This document shows, in pieces, positions 1 to 10,315 of a DNA stretch of 60,000 nt. How positions within the stretch are numbered: the first letter of the stretch is position 1; each line of letters opens with the position of its first letter. A model generated the notes under the pieces. That model did not search any database. It was not told the origin of the DNA and saw only the letters and a list, made by a program, of their open reading frames with translations. The stretch spans positions 151,098,945 through 151,158,944 of the forward strand of contig CM043950.1 in NCBI GenBank assembly GCA_014529385.2. Reading direction: 5' to 3'. The stretch is from Adiantum capillus-veneris (Eukaryota; Streptophyta; Polypodiopsida; Polypodiales; Pteridaceae). The translations under genes were made by a program, and so were the position numbers.

Positions 1-74
1 GCCGGGTAGCTTATCCCTGTGTATTGACAATTTTGTTGGTCATTGGAGCTATTGCAATGATGGGACCCCCAACA
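1..74 (+). mobile_element. 3' end of an LTR (partial, cut by window edge)
   Basis: This stretch is the near-identical reverse complement of the last part of the LTR at 46018-46941, ending in the same GGGACCCCCAACA. Only the LTR terminus is inside the window. No primer-binding site follows position 74, so this is either a 3' LTR or a solo LTR. The few differences (for example CAATG versus CAACG) show it is a separate copy of the same family. Confidence 0.7.
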
Positions 75-146
75 GAGGCCTCGCTGTTGCCATAAAGGCT
101 AGCGTACCATTGACGAGTAGATTTCTAGAAGTGCATAGCTACATGG

Positions 147-853
147 TGTTAGGAAATAAGACGTAGCTAAATAGATTTTTGAGTAGATTACTTAATGGAG
201 AGAGAGAGATTTCACACACAAGAGATTATAGAGTAGAGAGAGAGAGAGAGTACACACGATATATGTGGTTCACCCAATGTGGGCTACGTCCACGGGAAAG
301 CAACCACTCAATGGCTTTAGCACTTCAAAAGAAGAAGTAGTTTACAAAGGGATTATACCCTTAATGGAGCTCCCGCCTTGCTTCACTCTCACCACCTCAC
401 ACTCACCTTGTTGCATCAACTTTACACTATGAAATGTGTGTAGAAATGGCCTCCTTTTATAGGCCAAAAGGACTGCCCTCTCTTATGAGAGGCAGCCATG
501 TGTAGCCGCCCTTGTGCGAATAAGTCCAAATTGGACCCTCCAATCCGCCCATGTGTGGCCGCCCTTGAGAAGACAAGTCCGCTTTTGAATTCGGCCACTG
601 GCCATTGACTTCCGACCACCGGCCACCGACCATTGACTTCCGACCACCGGCCATCGGCCGTTGACTACCGGCCACCGGCCAACCGACCGGTTGTTTTCCG
701 ACCACTTTCCGGCCGCCAGCCGGCCATAATATTCCGACAAAAAGGAATATTCCGGCTAAAGTTGCCCCTGATTCTTGTCCGTGAAAATTTTGGTTTCTGG
801 TGAGTGATTTTCCTTCACGCATGATGGCTTCTCCTCATAATGGGGGCCTTACA
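147..853 (-). mobile_element. probable solo LTR, minus orientation
   Basis: The segment starts TGTTAGG and ends CCTTACA on the plus strand, giving near-matched inverted TG...CA termini. A TATAAAAG box lies at 454-461 on the minus strand, so transcription would run leftwards. No coding sequence is present. Neither a tRNA primer site nor a polypurine tract abuts the ends, and I see no clear target duplication, so solo-LTR status is inferred. It contains the GGCCGGT minisatellite and a short GA tract near 235. Confidence 0.45.
590..735. repeat. GC-rich minisatellite, GGCCGGTGGTCGGAAGTCAA type
   Basis: Several imperfect tandem copies of a roughly 15-30 bp unit built from GGCCACCGGCC and TTGACTTCCGACCA. 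It encodes short artefactual Gly/Val/Arg-rich reading frames on the minus strand, which should not be read as proteins. It sits in the putative U3 half of the surrounding LTR. Confidence 0.7.
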
Positions 854-911
854 AATGTGCGTTTTTACCACAAAAAATTACAAGGGTAAATCAGGCTCCA
901 TACTTCACACA

Positions 912-1665
912 TGGTGTAGCTTGGAGGACTCTGTGAAGACCTTGTCTCCAAAGGACGCATCAAATTGCTGGATGAAGGCCAATACTTTGTCTATGGCACC
1001 AAAGGTGCCATCATAGGTGAGAAAAAAGATACTCTTTCCTCTCCCTTTAAATTTCTTAAGCTTTTGGGACCTTCGCCATGCAATGTAAGTTTTGCAATGT
1101 CCTCTCCTCTTGTATTCTCTAGGAGAATAACTATTGCTTTCATCTAAAGAGGAGGAAGATGAAGAAGAAGGAGAAGAGGGTGATCTCTTTCTTGTCTTTT
1201 TCTTCCTTTGTTTCCACTCTTCGCTTTTGGAGTGACAAGGAGAAGGACTATGGGTTGATCGTTTCCTTTTGGAGGAGTTGGCAATAGTCTAGACCACTGT
1301 CTTCATGGAGCCACATATTTAGAGGAACTTAGGGATTCATTTCTTTCTCGTTATTTGGATTCCTCCTCACTTATGGGAGAGAGTATTCTTTTGGGAGTCT
1401 CATCAAGAGACCTCCTAAACTCTCTCTCCTCTTGGGGAGGAAGGAAAATCCCATAGGCACAAAGTTGTCGGGTAACTTTGGCTTGCAAAGTAGGGTTGAC
1501 CATAGCTTGATGCAACCTAGGAATAAAATAATTGGTAAACATGGGGGCATCATCATTAGCACCTTTATGTGCAAAATCAAAGTTATCAATGTTCATTCTA
1601 CTCTCTCGGTTATTGTCAGCCATCCTAATTATACTTATGTGTTTACTTCGTGTATTCTTTGGCAA
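912..1665 (-). pseudogene. retrotransposon gag remnant
   Basis: Read on the minus strand, a frame opens at 1665 and ends with SEEESK and a stop at 1351. A second open stretch in another frame runs from about 1266 to 912, so at least one frameshift separates them. The first part contains MADNN and an acidic tail. The second has a Ser/Arg/Lys-rich linker (KQRKKKTRKRS, then a poly-Ser run) and a block reading TYDGTFGAIDKVLAFIQQFD that looks like the start of a capsid/gag domain. It lies downstream of the LTR and primer site at 2025-3400 on the same strand, so it is the gag of that element. The rest of the element is lost or displaced by the LTR to the left. Family assignment (Ty3 or copia) is not certain. 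Confidence 0.55.
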
Positions 1666-2024
1666 TTCAAAACCTTAGTTGCTGCTTCTCTTAGCCTTTG
1701 AAAATAAGCACTTAAGTATCTACACCCACGGCTCAAATTGCTTAATTATAGAGAGTAGTGGGGTGGGTCTAACATAGAAGAACTTCCAAGGGATAGCTCC
1801 TTTCGGACTTCTTATGGCTCAATAATGGTAAAGCCGTAGGCAAGTCTAAAAAGACCCCATTATTAAGACCAAATCTCCCGAGGTGTGCACCATATCTCAC
1901 ATAGTGGGCTCAACAAAACCGATAATAGATTCCAGTCCCACTTACCCTAATAGAATTAACAAAATCAACCATTAATAGGCTACTTAAGGACCTCTCTTCT
2001 TAAGTAATAAAAGAGAAACCAAAT
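1666..2024 (-). other. untranslated leader of the minus-strand LTR element
   Basis: Non-coding DNA between the primer site and the gag remnant. The bases next to the primer site match the leader that follows the primer site at the right edge of the window (59973-60000), which supports one family at both places. I see nothing else in it. Confidence 0.5.
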
Positions 2025-2036
2025 GCTCTGATACCA
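2025..2036 (-). other. primer-binding site, initiator tRNA-Met type
   Basis: On the minus strand this reads TGGTATCAGAGC, the sequence complementary to the 3' end of plant initiator tRNA-Met. It is one base beyond the LTR end at 2038, the usual spacing for LTR retrotransposons. Confidence 0.85.
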
Positions 2037-2787
2037 ATGTAATGTGGATGGTCTTTGAACTTTGAGAGTAGTGGAATTAAGAAAATTAGAGTGAGCATTT
2101 TTGTGAGATTACTTTGAGAACTTGGAGGTGAACTTAATTGATGGTAGCAACAAAAACATAGTACTTAATTAACTTGGCATGAACAATACTTTTGCAAGAG
2201 AGAGAGTATTAGAGAACATGACAATAGATGAGGACCGGATTTAGTTGGAGCTGATCCCCCCTCTAAAAGGCGTTTGTATTATAGATTCTCCATCAAGAGA
2301 GACTTTGTTACAATACAATCTTTGTGTTCCTTGTGACCTTGGTGTTGCTATGAAGATGGTAAGCTTCATGCGTCGCTAGCTTAACATAGACTTTGCAAAA
2401 AGAATTAACTATCCCCAAGCCTCAATCCCAAGGCCTCAAACACCTTCGAAGGTGGAGAGAGTTAGCGGGGAATGAGGGTAGGAAAGAGGAAGAAGAAACG
2501 TTCCATGCGAGAAAGAACTAGTTCCTCACTTATCATCACTCTTCTTGCTTAGCATAGCATAATAGCATAGTAATGAAGATGAAGAAGATGGAAAGCTTAA
2601 GTATTGAAGCATGGCTCTTGGTTGGATTTGCATTCCATAGCCAAGAGTGTTGGTGTAGGCTCTCCACTTCTTAACAAACTTGGAGAGAAGGATATGGAGC
2701 TCTTGTACTTTGCACTTCACACAATGAGATAATATGTGTGTGTGTGTGGGGGGGGGGAGAGTATACCCCCCCTCTCATGCTTGGTCC

Positions 2788-2790
<3 letters not shown>

Positions 2791-2827
<37 letters not shown>
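2791..2827. repeat. (TC)n microsatellite
   Basis: Uninterrupted TC dinucleotide tract inside the LTR. The homologous LTR at 58438-59959 lacks it and has a short CA-rich stretch there, so the tract expanded after the copies separated. Confidence 0.95.
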
Positions 2828-2831
<4 letters not shown>

Positions 2832-2980
2832 TTTTATTATTTCATTTGGAATGTGCCCTGTTTGAGAAAAAGAACTTAATTATTTATTTTTATGTATCTA
2901 AATTCTCATTGGACTCCTTTGAAATCTAACCAATAGAATTCAAGAACGTCATGAGGGCCACATGTGGAGGATCATTTGAA

Positions 2981-3120
2981 CATGTGTCTTTTATGCTTAT
3001 TAAGTCATTTGGTTGAATTGAATACTTCAAGAACTTAGTCAATCAAGCAATCATGTGTCTTTTATGCTTCTTAAGTCATTTGTTTTGAATTAAATACTTC
3101 AAGCCTTAGTCAATCAAGCA
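2981..3120. repeat. two tandem copies of a ~71 bp unit
   Basis: Both units start CATGTGTCTTTTATGCTT and end with TTAGTCAATCAAGCA. The second differs by a few substitutions and small indels. Shorter echoes of the unit continue to about 3230. The related LTR at the right end carries its own GCTTGAGGTG repeats in the equivalent place. Confidence 0.75.
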
Positions 3121-3420
3121 TGGACGTTCATGCCTCTTGAGAATCTATCTTTGAATTTAACATTTTACAAACCTTAGTCATTTAAGCATAAAAATCACCT
3201 CAAGATTTGAGAAAGGTTCTCACAATCACTTCAAGTGTCTTAGCACCTCATGATTGGGTACGATTCCCACCTCGAGGATAGCCCTAGCTTGCGTAAGGTC
3301 AAAGGACTTTTTAACACTAACTTTTGGAGGTCTTTAATAAAGCTAACCCTAAGGTCTTTTAAGTTCCATTAGATGCACATTTCTCTTTGAAGACTACCTT
3401 TAAAATCTATTGTTCTCATA

Positions 3421-3563
3421 GTCGACTGGATTTCATCGCACATTGAAATGAAGGTGGCAACAACCCAAACCGTGTCAGATCACTTGCCACTGTTCATTAG
3501 ATTCAACAAAGCCAAAGGGGAGGGAAAGAGGAAAGCAAGAGCACAAGCGGTGGCTAGAAGCTA
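3421..3563 (+). pseudogene. fragment of LINE endonuclease domain (C-terminal motif)
   Basis: One frame reads WISSHIEMKVATTQTVSDHLPLFIRF followed by a basic stretch and a stop. The SDHLPL block matches the last conserved motif of the endonuclease/exonuclease/phosphatase fold found in LINEs, where the His is catalytic. Only the end of the domain is present, abutting the outer end of the LTR. It is a relic, not a gene; it does not resemble closely the LINE copies at 24-37 kb. Confidence 0.5.
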
Positions 3564-3679
3564 AAGATGACCTAGCATACCATAGTCTTAAGGAGGTCAG
3601 GAGGGCTAGAGTGCTCTCTAGAGAGACCTTCCTTCAACCTAAGGCATCTAATCAAGGACATTGTTTTCGGCCATGAAAA

Positions 3680-4843
3680 TCAAGAGGAGTAGGGATCATG
3701 TCCAGTCACTTGTAGATGGGGACATGAACGATATACACTTATGAGCACACAATCTGAGCTACCTTGAGGTTCTTGATTGTTATCTTCAAAAGCGTTGACG
3801 ATGTTGAGATCCATCTCCATGTTATGCACTTGATGGTCACTATCTTCTTCAATCCTTTCAATAAAGTGTGAGGAAGGTGTTGAACTTCTTTTAGGACACT
3901 TGCTAGTTGTATGTCTCATCTTGTGACAAGTGTAGCAAACAACAATATTCGCATCAACTTTTCCATTATTCTTGCTGCCATTATTTTTGTTGTTGTGAGT
4001 ATGTGGAGCCTTGTTCTATGACTTCAAGAAAGGAAAAGATGAAGGTTTAAAAGAATTACTCGAACCATTTTTATTTACATTCCTTTGTCCAAAACCATTT
4101 TGATTGGAATTGATTGATTGTGGTTAATGTTGATTGTAACGTTGCATCCATCATTGTTCATTGGTGCCATTGGTGTCATTGCCCCTTGATTAAGGTGTAG
4201 TAGGATTTGTACATTTTGATGGTGTAAGAGAAGAATAACTCCTTCTAATTGATGCCCTTTTGGAGCCGTATCTTTACCTTTTGTAGATTCAACATCATGA
4301 GCTAAAGAAATAGCTCTTCTTGATGTATGAGTATGAAATTTATTGACCTTTGCATGTAAGTTATACTCCAAACTAGCAATATATTTGTGTTTGAAAGTAG
4401 AGTCAGAAATAGTTTCTACATTTTGAAGAGCAAGTAGCATTTTCCAAAATCTATATGTGTATTGTGTTGCAATTTCCCATGTCCTTGATTTAAGAGTGTC
4501 CCATGCATGTCTAGATTTATCTTTGTATTGAGAAGGAAGAAAATACTTCATTACCGCTCTTGAGTTACCATTCTTTGAAATGTCTTCCAAGTTTGTGGCT
4601 ATTTGTGTCATTTGTGAGTCACACTCCACCAAAGAGAAGCACTTTCCATCATTTGGTTTTCTACACACTTGATTTTGTATCATTTACTAAAATTATCTCC
4701 TTGAGATAGTCATCCAAGAATGATAACTCAGGGAGAATCACATCAGCATCCTTTATTCCATCATACTTTACAAAAGTAAATGCCTTTTCAAAGATCTTGT
4801 TTTTTTTTGTTTTGGCTTGATCATCCAAAGTATACTTAATCAA
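3680..4843 (-). pseudogene. retrotransposon gag with zinc knuckle, broken
   Basis: Three overlapping minus-strand frames cover one decayed gag: 4843-4661, 4683-4075 and 3919-3680. The middle part has a capsid-like helical block (WDTLKSRTWEIATQYTYRFW, then TFKHKYIASL). A zinc knuckle at 3896-3937 reads C-Y-T-C, four residues, H, four residues, C, the exact CX2CX4HX4C spacing of retroviral-type nucleocapsids. The frames are joined by frameshifts and the region 3920-4075 has lost its open frame. No protease, reverse transcriptase or integrase follows. It is probably a Ty3-type gag, judged by layout. Confidence 0.6.
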
Positions 4844-5640
4844 ATTGATAAGCTACTTATCTTCATTGCCAAGTTTAATGAGATTCAAGTACCATTCACC
4901 CTTCTGTGTGAAGCTTTTAATCCAGTACCTTGGTTGGCATGTGCTGATTGGGGAGGCCAACGCCAATGAAATTAGTGTTTTCTTGTCAAGAGGGTGCTTT
5001 AAGATTCAATTCATTGGCAACTCAGACTTTGGTGGGCTTTATGTGTGTAGGTGATGTTTGATTGATAATTAGAGTGTGGTTAGAGTTATTCTATCCATGG
5101 ATACTATCTTATTGCATTGGAGAAGTATTCTCTTGAGTCCTCTTACTCATTGTGTTCGCTGACATTATCACACTTCATTGTGTGATGTTTCCATGCCCTA
5201 GACCGGTGACGCTCTCTCCGCAATAATGATTTTATCGGAGTTGGCCTATGCTACCACTACCCCCAATAGGTAGCAAGAGTCTAAGAGGCAGCAACACGGC
5301 CACAAAGACAAGAAGCCTGAAAAGATGGAGCATGTTCGAACCAATGAGCAAGTATTTCTACTTCTCAGTCTTGTTCTCAGTTGAATAGTCTTTTACATAT
5401 GAAAGTTTAGATTGCTGATGATGTTTTTAACTTATTACATGATGATAGGAGCACACATGATTGCATTTCTATATGGTAAGTACAAAAATTGAAATTGCAT
5501 ATGACTCCCATGACTTATGAAGTAAAAGAAACTCTTCAAGGAACCAATATAAATTGTGTGTGTATGGTGAAATATTTGCAATACCGATTAGGAGACTTCG
5601 TTGAATCATGATATTTCTTAGTAGCACCATTTTAAACATA
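4844..5640. other. no recognisable gene
   Basis: Both strands are closed by frequent stops apart from short frames near 4845-5054. No LTR ends, microsatellites or primer sites were found. It may be the 5' part of the decayed LINE material that follows. Confidence 0.4.
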
Positions 5641-5975
5641 GATGTGATTTTGGATATTCCTTGGAGATATCATTTCAATGCAAAGACTAACTATGATAAG
5701 CATACACTCTTGAAAGATAGGGTTTTCCAAGAATGATTTGCTCCTTTGAGGGAAAGGGATGAAAAGCCCATTCCGTTTGATATGTACTCGCATTTTTAGA
5801 TTATGTGTCTTTCACCATATCAAGAAATCCAAGAATGATCATTGTCCAAGATGTCTTGGCATCTAGATACTAAGAGATTATCCAAAAAGGTAGGGAAACT
5901 ATTATTGTGATTGGAAAAATACCGTAGATGAGTGGAATAGGACAACTCATATAGTTAGGTCTATGAAGATTTAAT
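5641..5975 (+). pseudogene. LINE C-terminal remnant, copy A
   Basis: The DNA aligns with 7090-7365: both have GGGAAAGGGATGAAAAG, a block ending in TTTCACCAT, then ATCCAAGAAAT and TTGTGATTGGAAAAA. In the better copy (7.1 kb) this follows a zinc-binding domain of a plant LINE reverse transcriptase. Here it is full of stops. It is one of several partial copies in direct orientation within 2.3 kb. Confidence 0.5.
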
Positions 5976-6084
5976 GTATGCAAGGTTGGGACTCCTTTGA
6001 AAACTACGATCATCAATTGCCTTTAGAATGTATGTGACCATGGCTTGAATTGAACATGGTGCTAGTGTAATGGTTTTATCTTAT

Positions 6085-6430
6085 TAATATAACCTCTCAC
6101 ATATTGTGGGATTTGCAAAAGAAAAAAAGAATTCCAATTCCATGGATCTCTAAAGTGGGAAGATAAGTATTGAATCCATTTTGGAGAGAATTTATAGAAA
6201 GATTAATGACAAAGGACTTTGTTATCTTGCATAATTTTGGGATTGCAACATCATGAGATGGAAAGAAGTTGACTATCTGGCTATGCAGCTTCACCTCAAT
6301 GGAATTGAAAGAATCCTTATCAACAAAGCTGTCAAAGGTTTGGGCAATGTTTTGATGCCAGTAAGTGAGGCTAAATTTGATTAGAAAGCCTAGCATGGTC
6401 CCAAGAAAAGAAACCCAAACCACAAACTAA
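6085..6430 (+). other. possible further LINE remnant
   Basis: No domain is recognisable, and the only sizeable frame (minus, 6097-6423) looks random. It lies between partial LINE copies and may be their upstream reverse-transcriptase part, decayed past recognition. This is inference from position only. Confidence 0.2.
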
Positions 6431-6579
6431 GGTGATATACTGCAATCTAATGTTCAAAAACAAATTGGTTTTGCCCCCTCTATGAACAATGAGGAAAGTA
6501 AGGGCCAAAATCTACGTGAGATTCCCTAGAAAGTAGCCTATGGGACATGAGTGGCCCCATGCGATAAAGACAATTCTAT

Positions 6580-6730
6580 GAAATGTGCTTTGGGAGACTA
6601 TTCGAGTCAATGTCAAGATACTAGCCATAGGGATAGGTTCGCATAGGTCTTCAATGTGAAAAGTGGCAAGTGAAGATCCTCTATACTTATTCAAGGACTA
6701 CCCGGATATATGAGACCTTGCTGGAAAAGT
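6580..6730 (+). pseudogene. LINE zinc-domain remnant, copy B
   Basis: A broken frame reads VKILAIGIGSHRSS, a stop, then ASEDPLYLFKDY. It aligns with LTDRCKIVA, GIGSNRCSGC and EDLSHLFKEG at 6940-7045 and with the copy at 7520. Plant LINE reverse transcriptases end in such a zinc-binding domain (C-x2-C, then HLF). Cys residues are lost here. Confidence 0.5.
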
Positions 6731-6744
6731 TTTGAAATGGATAT

Positions 6745-6850
6745 AAAAGATATGAAAGATGCTTTGGGGGGCTATTCCAACTTGGGTCAAGATACTAGCC
6801 ATATGGATGCCCCCTCAACAAAAAATGGGGTAAAGATCTTTATCAACTAG
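6745..6850 (+). pseudogene. LINE zinc-domain remnant, short copy
   Basis: The opening GGGGGCTATTCCAACTTGGG and GATACTAGCCATA repeat the start of the neighbouring copies, then similarity stops after about 60 bases. This is a third truncated repeat of the same LINE segment. Confidence 0.4.
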
Positions 6851-6929
6851 TGACATTGTGGGTTCTAAATGTTTTTTCTTGTTGCCACCCATAGTTTCCT
6901 TAGTTGATAAATATCTTTTTGTGGAAGGT

Positions 6930-7370
6930 GTTATGGGGGGGCCTTACTGACAGGTGCAAGATCGTAGCTTGAGGTATTGGATCCAATAGGTGCTCGGGTT
7001 GCAAAATGGCTATCGAGGACTTGTCACACCTATTCAAGGAGGGCCCATGGATTAGAGGCCTAGCATGTAATATATGCAAATGCACCCAAAGGACTTGGAA
7101 GATAGGGCTCTCCAAGGATGATTTGTTTCTAGGAGGGAAAGGGATGAAAAGACAAGAACTTCTAATATGTACTCATACTGCTAGATTCTACCTCTTTCAC
7201 CATGTTTGGAAGGCCAAAAAATGTTAAGTGTTTGACAAGGGTCTCTCTATGGATAACTACTTTGAGATCATCCAAGAAATCAAGGAGAAGATTGTTGTGA
7301 TTGGAAAAACCAAGAACTTGGATTAGTGGAATAGGGTATCTCTCACAATTAGGTCCGATTGTGGTGAGTA
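6930..7370 (+). pseudogene. LINE reverse-transcriptase C-terminus, best copy
   Basis: This is the clearest of the repeats. The frame from 6937 reads LTDRCKIVA, one stop, GIGSNRCSGCKMAIEDLSHL, then runs open to 7227 through LLICTHTARFYLFHHVWKAK. The RCSGC pair and the HLF motif fit the zf-RVT-type zinc domain at the end of plant LINE polyproteins. No reverse-transcriptase core remains upstream. It probably derives from a different LINE family from the pair at 24-37 kb. Confidence 0.5.
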
Positions 7371-7509
7371 AGGAGCATTAGATTATGTGTCACCTTGATT
7401 TGAGGCTGTGTAACTTGAGGTAACCTTTGGTCCCTCAAGGCTTGTCTTGAGCTTGAGGTTTCTTTTTACATTTATTTATGGATTATCCAATACCTGCATA
7501 GTATTTGTG

Positions 7510-7910
7510 AGTTTGGTTTAAAAAAAGATACTAGCCATAGGGATAGGCTGAGATAGATGCTCATGGTGAAAAGCAACAAGTGAAGATCCTCGTTACTTAT
7601 TCAAGGCTACCTAGATCTAAGAGGCCTTGCTAGAAAAAATTGTAACTAGATATAAAAGATGTGGAAAATTGTTGTTCTTGAAGAATGATCTAGTAATGTG
7701 AGGAAAGATTGCAAAGAACAAAGCTCTATTAATGTGCACACAAATTGTCTACCTCCATTACTTTAGATAAGTTTGGATGTCTATGAACTTTCACATCTTT
7801 GAAAACAACCTCTCAACAACTAGTTGTATGAAAGTTATCTAGCAAGCCAGAGAAGTGATTCTATCCATTAGAAAGAAAGAAGAAGTATGGGGAGTGGAAA
7901 CGCAAGCATC
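7510..7910 (+). pseudogene. LINE C-terminal remnant, copy C
   Basis: It opens with GATACTAGCCATAGGGATAGG like copy B, continues with a broken SEDPRYLFKA stretch, and then has KALLMCTQIVYLHYF, which aligns with LLICTHTARFYLF in the best copy. Several stops interrupt it. Together the copies form a direct-repeat series of one domain. Confidence 0.45.
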
Positions 7911-8152
7911 AAAGCCATCTGTATTTCAATAACAATGGTCACTTCAAGAAATGTAACCTCTAAGGAAGTAGCTTACTCAGTTTTGGGTTGTGTATCCTCA
8001 TGATGTATCTTGTGCTCCCTTAAATCACATGCATCATGTGCTTGAGGCTTATTGTACACTAGTACGCAGGCACTGGCTCGAATGGTGATAGCTTGTGTTT
8101 TCATTTCACATAGGGCGCACTGGTTGAAGTAAGTAGAAGATGTCATACTAGT

Positions 8153-8402
8153 GTTGGGGGGGGGGGATCCCTTCCCCCCTTATGAAAGGTGGGCATGGAA
8201 ACTCCTTCTACACCTAGTGCAAGCTTTGAAGTGACACACAATATATATGTGTGTTTGGCGACTTTGAAAGCCACTTGGAGATGAGAGTTTCTAGATATTG
8301 GTTGTCAAACCTTTTGTATATACACCCATCCTTTATGTATGAGTTATGCTAATAAGAGAGTTTTATTCCAATTTTATGTCTCAGCTACCCTTTTTAGAAG
8401 TC

Positions 8403-8463
<61 letters not shown>

Positions 8464-8560
8464 CACTTAGTAACCATAGCTCTCCAATAATTTAAGCCTC
8501 CATGAGAGTTCTTTCTCTCTCCCACAAGCCCAATAACTAGTATTATTGCTCTACTTGAAT
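8153..8560 (+). other. possible LTR fragment with (CT)n tract
   Basis: The stretch starts TGTTGG followed by a G run, has TGTATATACACCC and later AATAAGAGAGTTTTATTCC, a composition typical of plant LTR ends. No matching second copy is in the window and no primer site follows, so the call is weak. It includes the CT tract listed separately. Confidence 0.25.
8406..8461. repeat. (CT)n microsatellite
   Basis: Uninterrupted CT tract of about 56 bp. Frames of alternating Arg-Glu or Ser-Leu here are artefacts. Confidence 0.95.
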
Positions 8561-8748
8561 CCACATGCAAAGGCATCAAGGCCTCTTGTCACCCAATTGT
8601 GAGCTTCGTTGTCAATACCCATGTGCTTTATCAATCACAACCCACCCAAATTTACTCAAACTACAGAGCCTTCAAACCCCAGGTGCATACTATGCAGCCC
8701 ATCTACAATCAACCTTGCCATCACGCACAAAACTCCAATACCGGCACT

Positions 8749-8976
8749 TGTTACCATATACATGTGGTAGTGATGTGTGTGAACACACTAGGACCGTCGG
8801 GGCATTTTTTTCCCTCTTTAGGAGGGTTTTCCCCCCGAGCATTGTATATACACCCATCACTCTAGGGCTATCTATCTTTCCATTGCACACTAAGTAATAC
8901 ACTCTCTATTGTGTGCCTTGAGCTTCCTTCATCTTCTCCAAGCTGTGTGCATTTCTCTGCAACCCTAATTCCAACA
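8749..8976 (+). mobile_element. copia 5' LTR
   Basis: 228 bp, TGTTACC...TCCAACA. A TATATA box at 8845-8850 should place the transcription start about 30 bp downstream. The same box is kept in the 3' LTR. The sequence ends directly before the primer site. Confidence 0.92.
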
Positions 8977-8978
8977 AT

Positions 8979-8990
8979 TGGTATCAGAGC
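8979..8990 (+). other. primer-binding site, initiator tRNA-Met
   Basis: TGGTATCAGAGC starting two bases after the 5' LTR, the standard copia primer site. Confidence 0.93.
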
Positions 8991-10052
8991 AGGTTGCGTC
9001 CTCCCAGACTTAGTCATCAGCTTTTCTAGCACACGCCTGCTCACTTTCTCCGATTTCAGTGAGCTTTGGCAAGTGTTCACAAATCAACAAATACTTCGTG
9101 TCTGCTCAGAATTTTGATTCGGGCTCATTTCGGCCTTCGTTTCCACTACAGGAAGTAGTGCACAGGCTATTTCGTCATTTTGTGTAGAATTTTTGTCAGT
9201 GCCGTTTTCTGCATAATAGGTGCCTTACAGTCTTCTACGGTTTTTGCTATACAGCACAGGTTGTTCCCGCTCCGTTTCTCCTATTTTTGGGTAGTTTTCA
9301 CATTAGGTGCAGCATTTTCCATGGCTGACAACAACAACACAGATGTGTTCAAGATGTTTGATGCTGAGGACAGGTTGGATGGGGACAACTATCCTATGTG
9401 GTCTTATATGATGCAACATGTTCTTGTGTAAAAGGGCGTCTAGAACATTGTGCAGGGCATTGATGTACGTCTTGGTTCTAAGGATGTAGACGATGTTGAG
9501 GATGTTTCAGGTCTTGCTGCAAGGATTGCTGCTGTTAGAGTTGTTTTGCCTACTGCAAAATAAGCTCGTTGGGATGTTCAGGATACGCAGGCTCATGCAT
9601 TGATTGCATTGTCTGTGAAGTGCACCATTGTTCCTCACATCCGTTCAGCAAAATCTGCAAAACAAGCTTGGGATATTTTGGCTAGTCTTTATGCAAGTCA
9701 CAATGAGGCTAAAATTGCTTTGCTGCGTAAAGAGCTGGAGTCGAAGATTATGCATGAGGAAGATGATATGGACACTTTCCTTGCTAGTGTCAAGGATAAA
9801 AATGAGCAACTTATTTCTACAGGAGAAGTCATTTCAAACAGTTCCCTTGTGTAGACTGTTCTTGATGTCTTACCAGATTCTTACCAGACTTTTGCTAGTA
9901 CTTGGAGACTTATGACCCAAGGAAATCCAGAAGTTGTCAAGTTTGATGCATTATGCACATTGTTGTTGCAAGAGTCACTTTCAAGAAAAAACAAAATTAG
10001 ACAGTGTGCAGTTGAACAGGCTTTTATTGCTTCTCAAAGAAAGGGTGGTAAC

Positions 10053-10067
10053 AACAATGCAGCCACT
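10053..10067 (+). repeat. target-site duplication of the SINE, left copy
   Basis: AACAATGCAGCCACT, identical to 10301-10315 on the other side of the SINE. Fifteen bases is typical for LINE-mobilised elements. Confidence 0.92.
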
Positions 10068-10300
10068 GTCAATGGGTGCTAGCTCAGCTGGTAGAGTCAT
10101 AGCCTATGTGTCTAAGGTCTTGGGTTCAATACCCCCTTGGCAACCTGAAGACAAGTTCTAAGTCCTTAGGGACAGTTCCCATAAGCGGGTGTGTGTGTGT
10201 GTGTGTGTGATGGGATGCCTCTCTCCCTACCTGTGAGGCCATTGTACATAGGGTGTGTGAGTGTGTTTCAAAGTTCTTGTACTCTCAAAAAAAAAAAAAA
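10068..10300 (+). mobile_element. tRNA-derived SINE inserted in copia gag
   Basis: A 233 bp insertion with perfect 15 bp target duplications and a 3' A run (10287-10302). The head is tRNA-like: an A box TAGCTCAGCTGG at 10080-10091 fits the consensus TRGCNNAGYNGG at every position, and a B box GGTTCAATACC at 10123-10133 differs at two positions, 43 bp downstream. The body carries a short conserved block (TTAGGGACAGTTCCCAT) and a (GT)n tract. RNA polymerase III would transcribe it. The A tail implies mobilisation by an L1-type LINE that recognises poly(A), not by the CT-tailed LINE at 24-37 kb. Confidence 0.9.
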
Positions 10301-10315
10301 AACAATGCAGCCACT
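10301..10315 (+). repeat. target-site duplication of the SINE, right copy
   Basis: AACAATGCAGCCACT, identical to 10053-10067. Gag coding resumes here. Confidence 0.92.

Larger units (their letters stand above)
2038..3400 (-). mobile_element. 5' LTR, minus orientation (family of 58438-59959)
   Basis: The reverse complement aligns along most of its length with 58438-59959: shared blocks include the CTTCGAAGGTG segment, the GACCGGATT segment, and AAGACCTTAGGGTTAGC. Its inner end at 2038 abuts the primer site. The outer (U3) end is diverged and was placed only approximately where the alignment fades. It contains a 37 bp TC tract (2791-2827) and a tandem duplication (2981-3120). Confidence 0.7.

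Noticed and set aside
457-822. 121-codon minus-strand frame as a gene
   Set aside because: It spans the GGCCGGT minisatellite and LTR promoter region; composition follows the repeat.
10076-10145. tRNA gene
   Set aside because: A and B boxes are present but the stems do not pair as in a tRNA, and the segment is the head of a poly(A)-tailed insertion with target duplications, i.e. a SINE.
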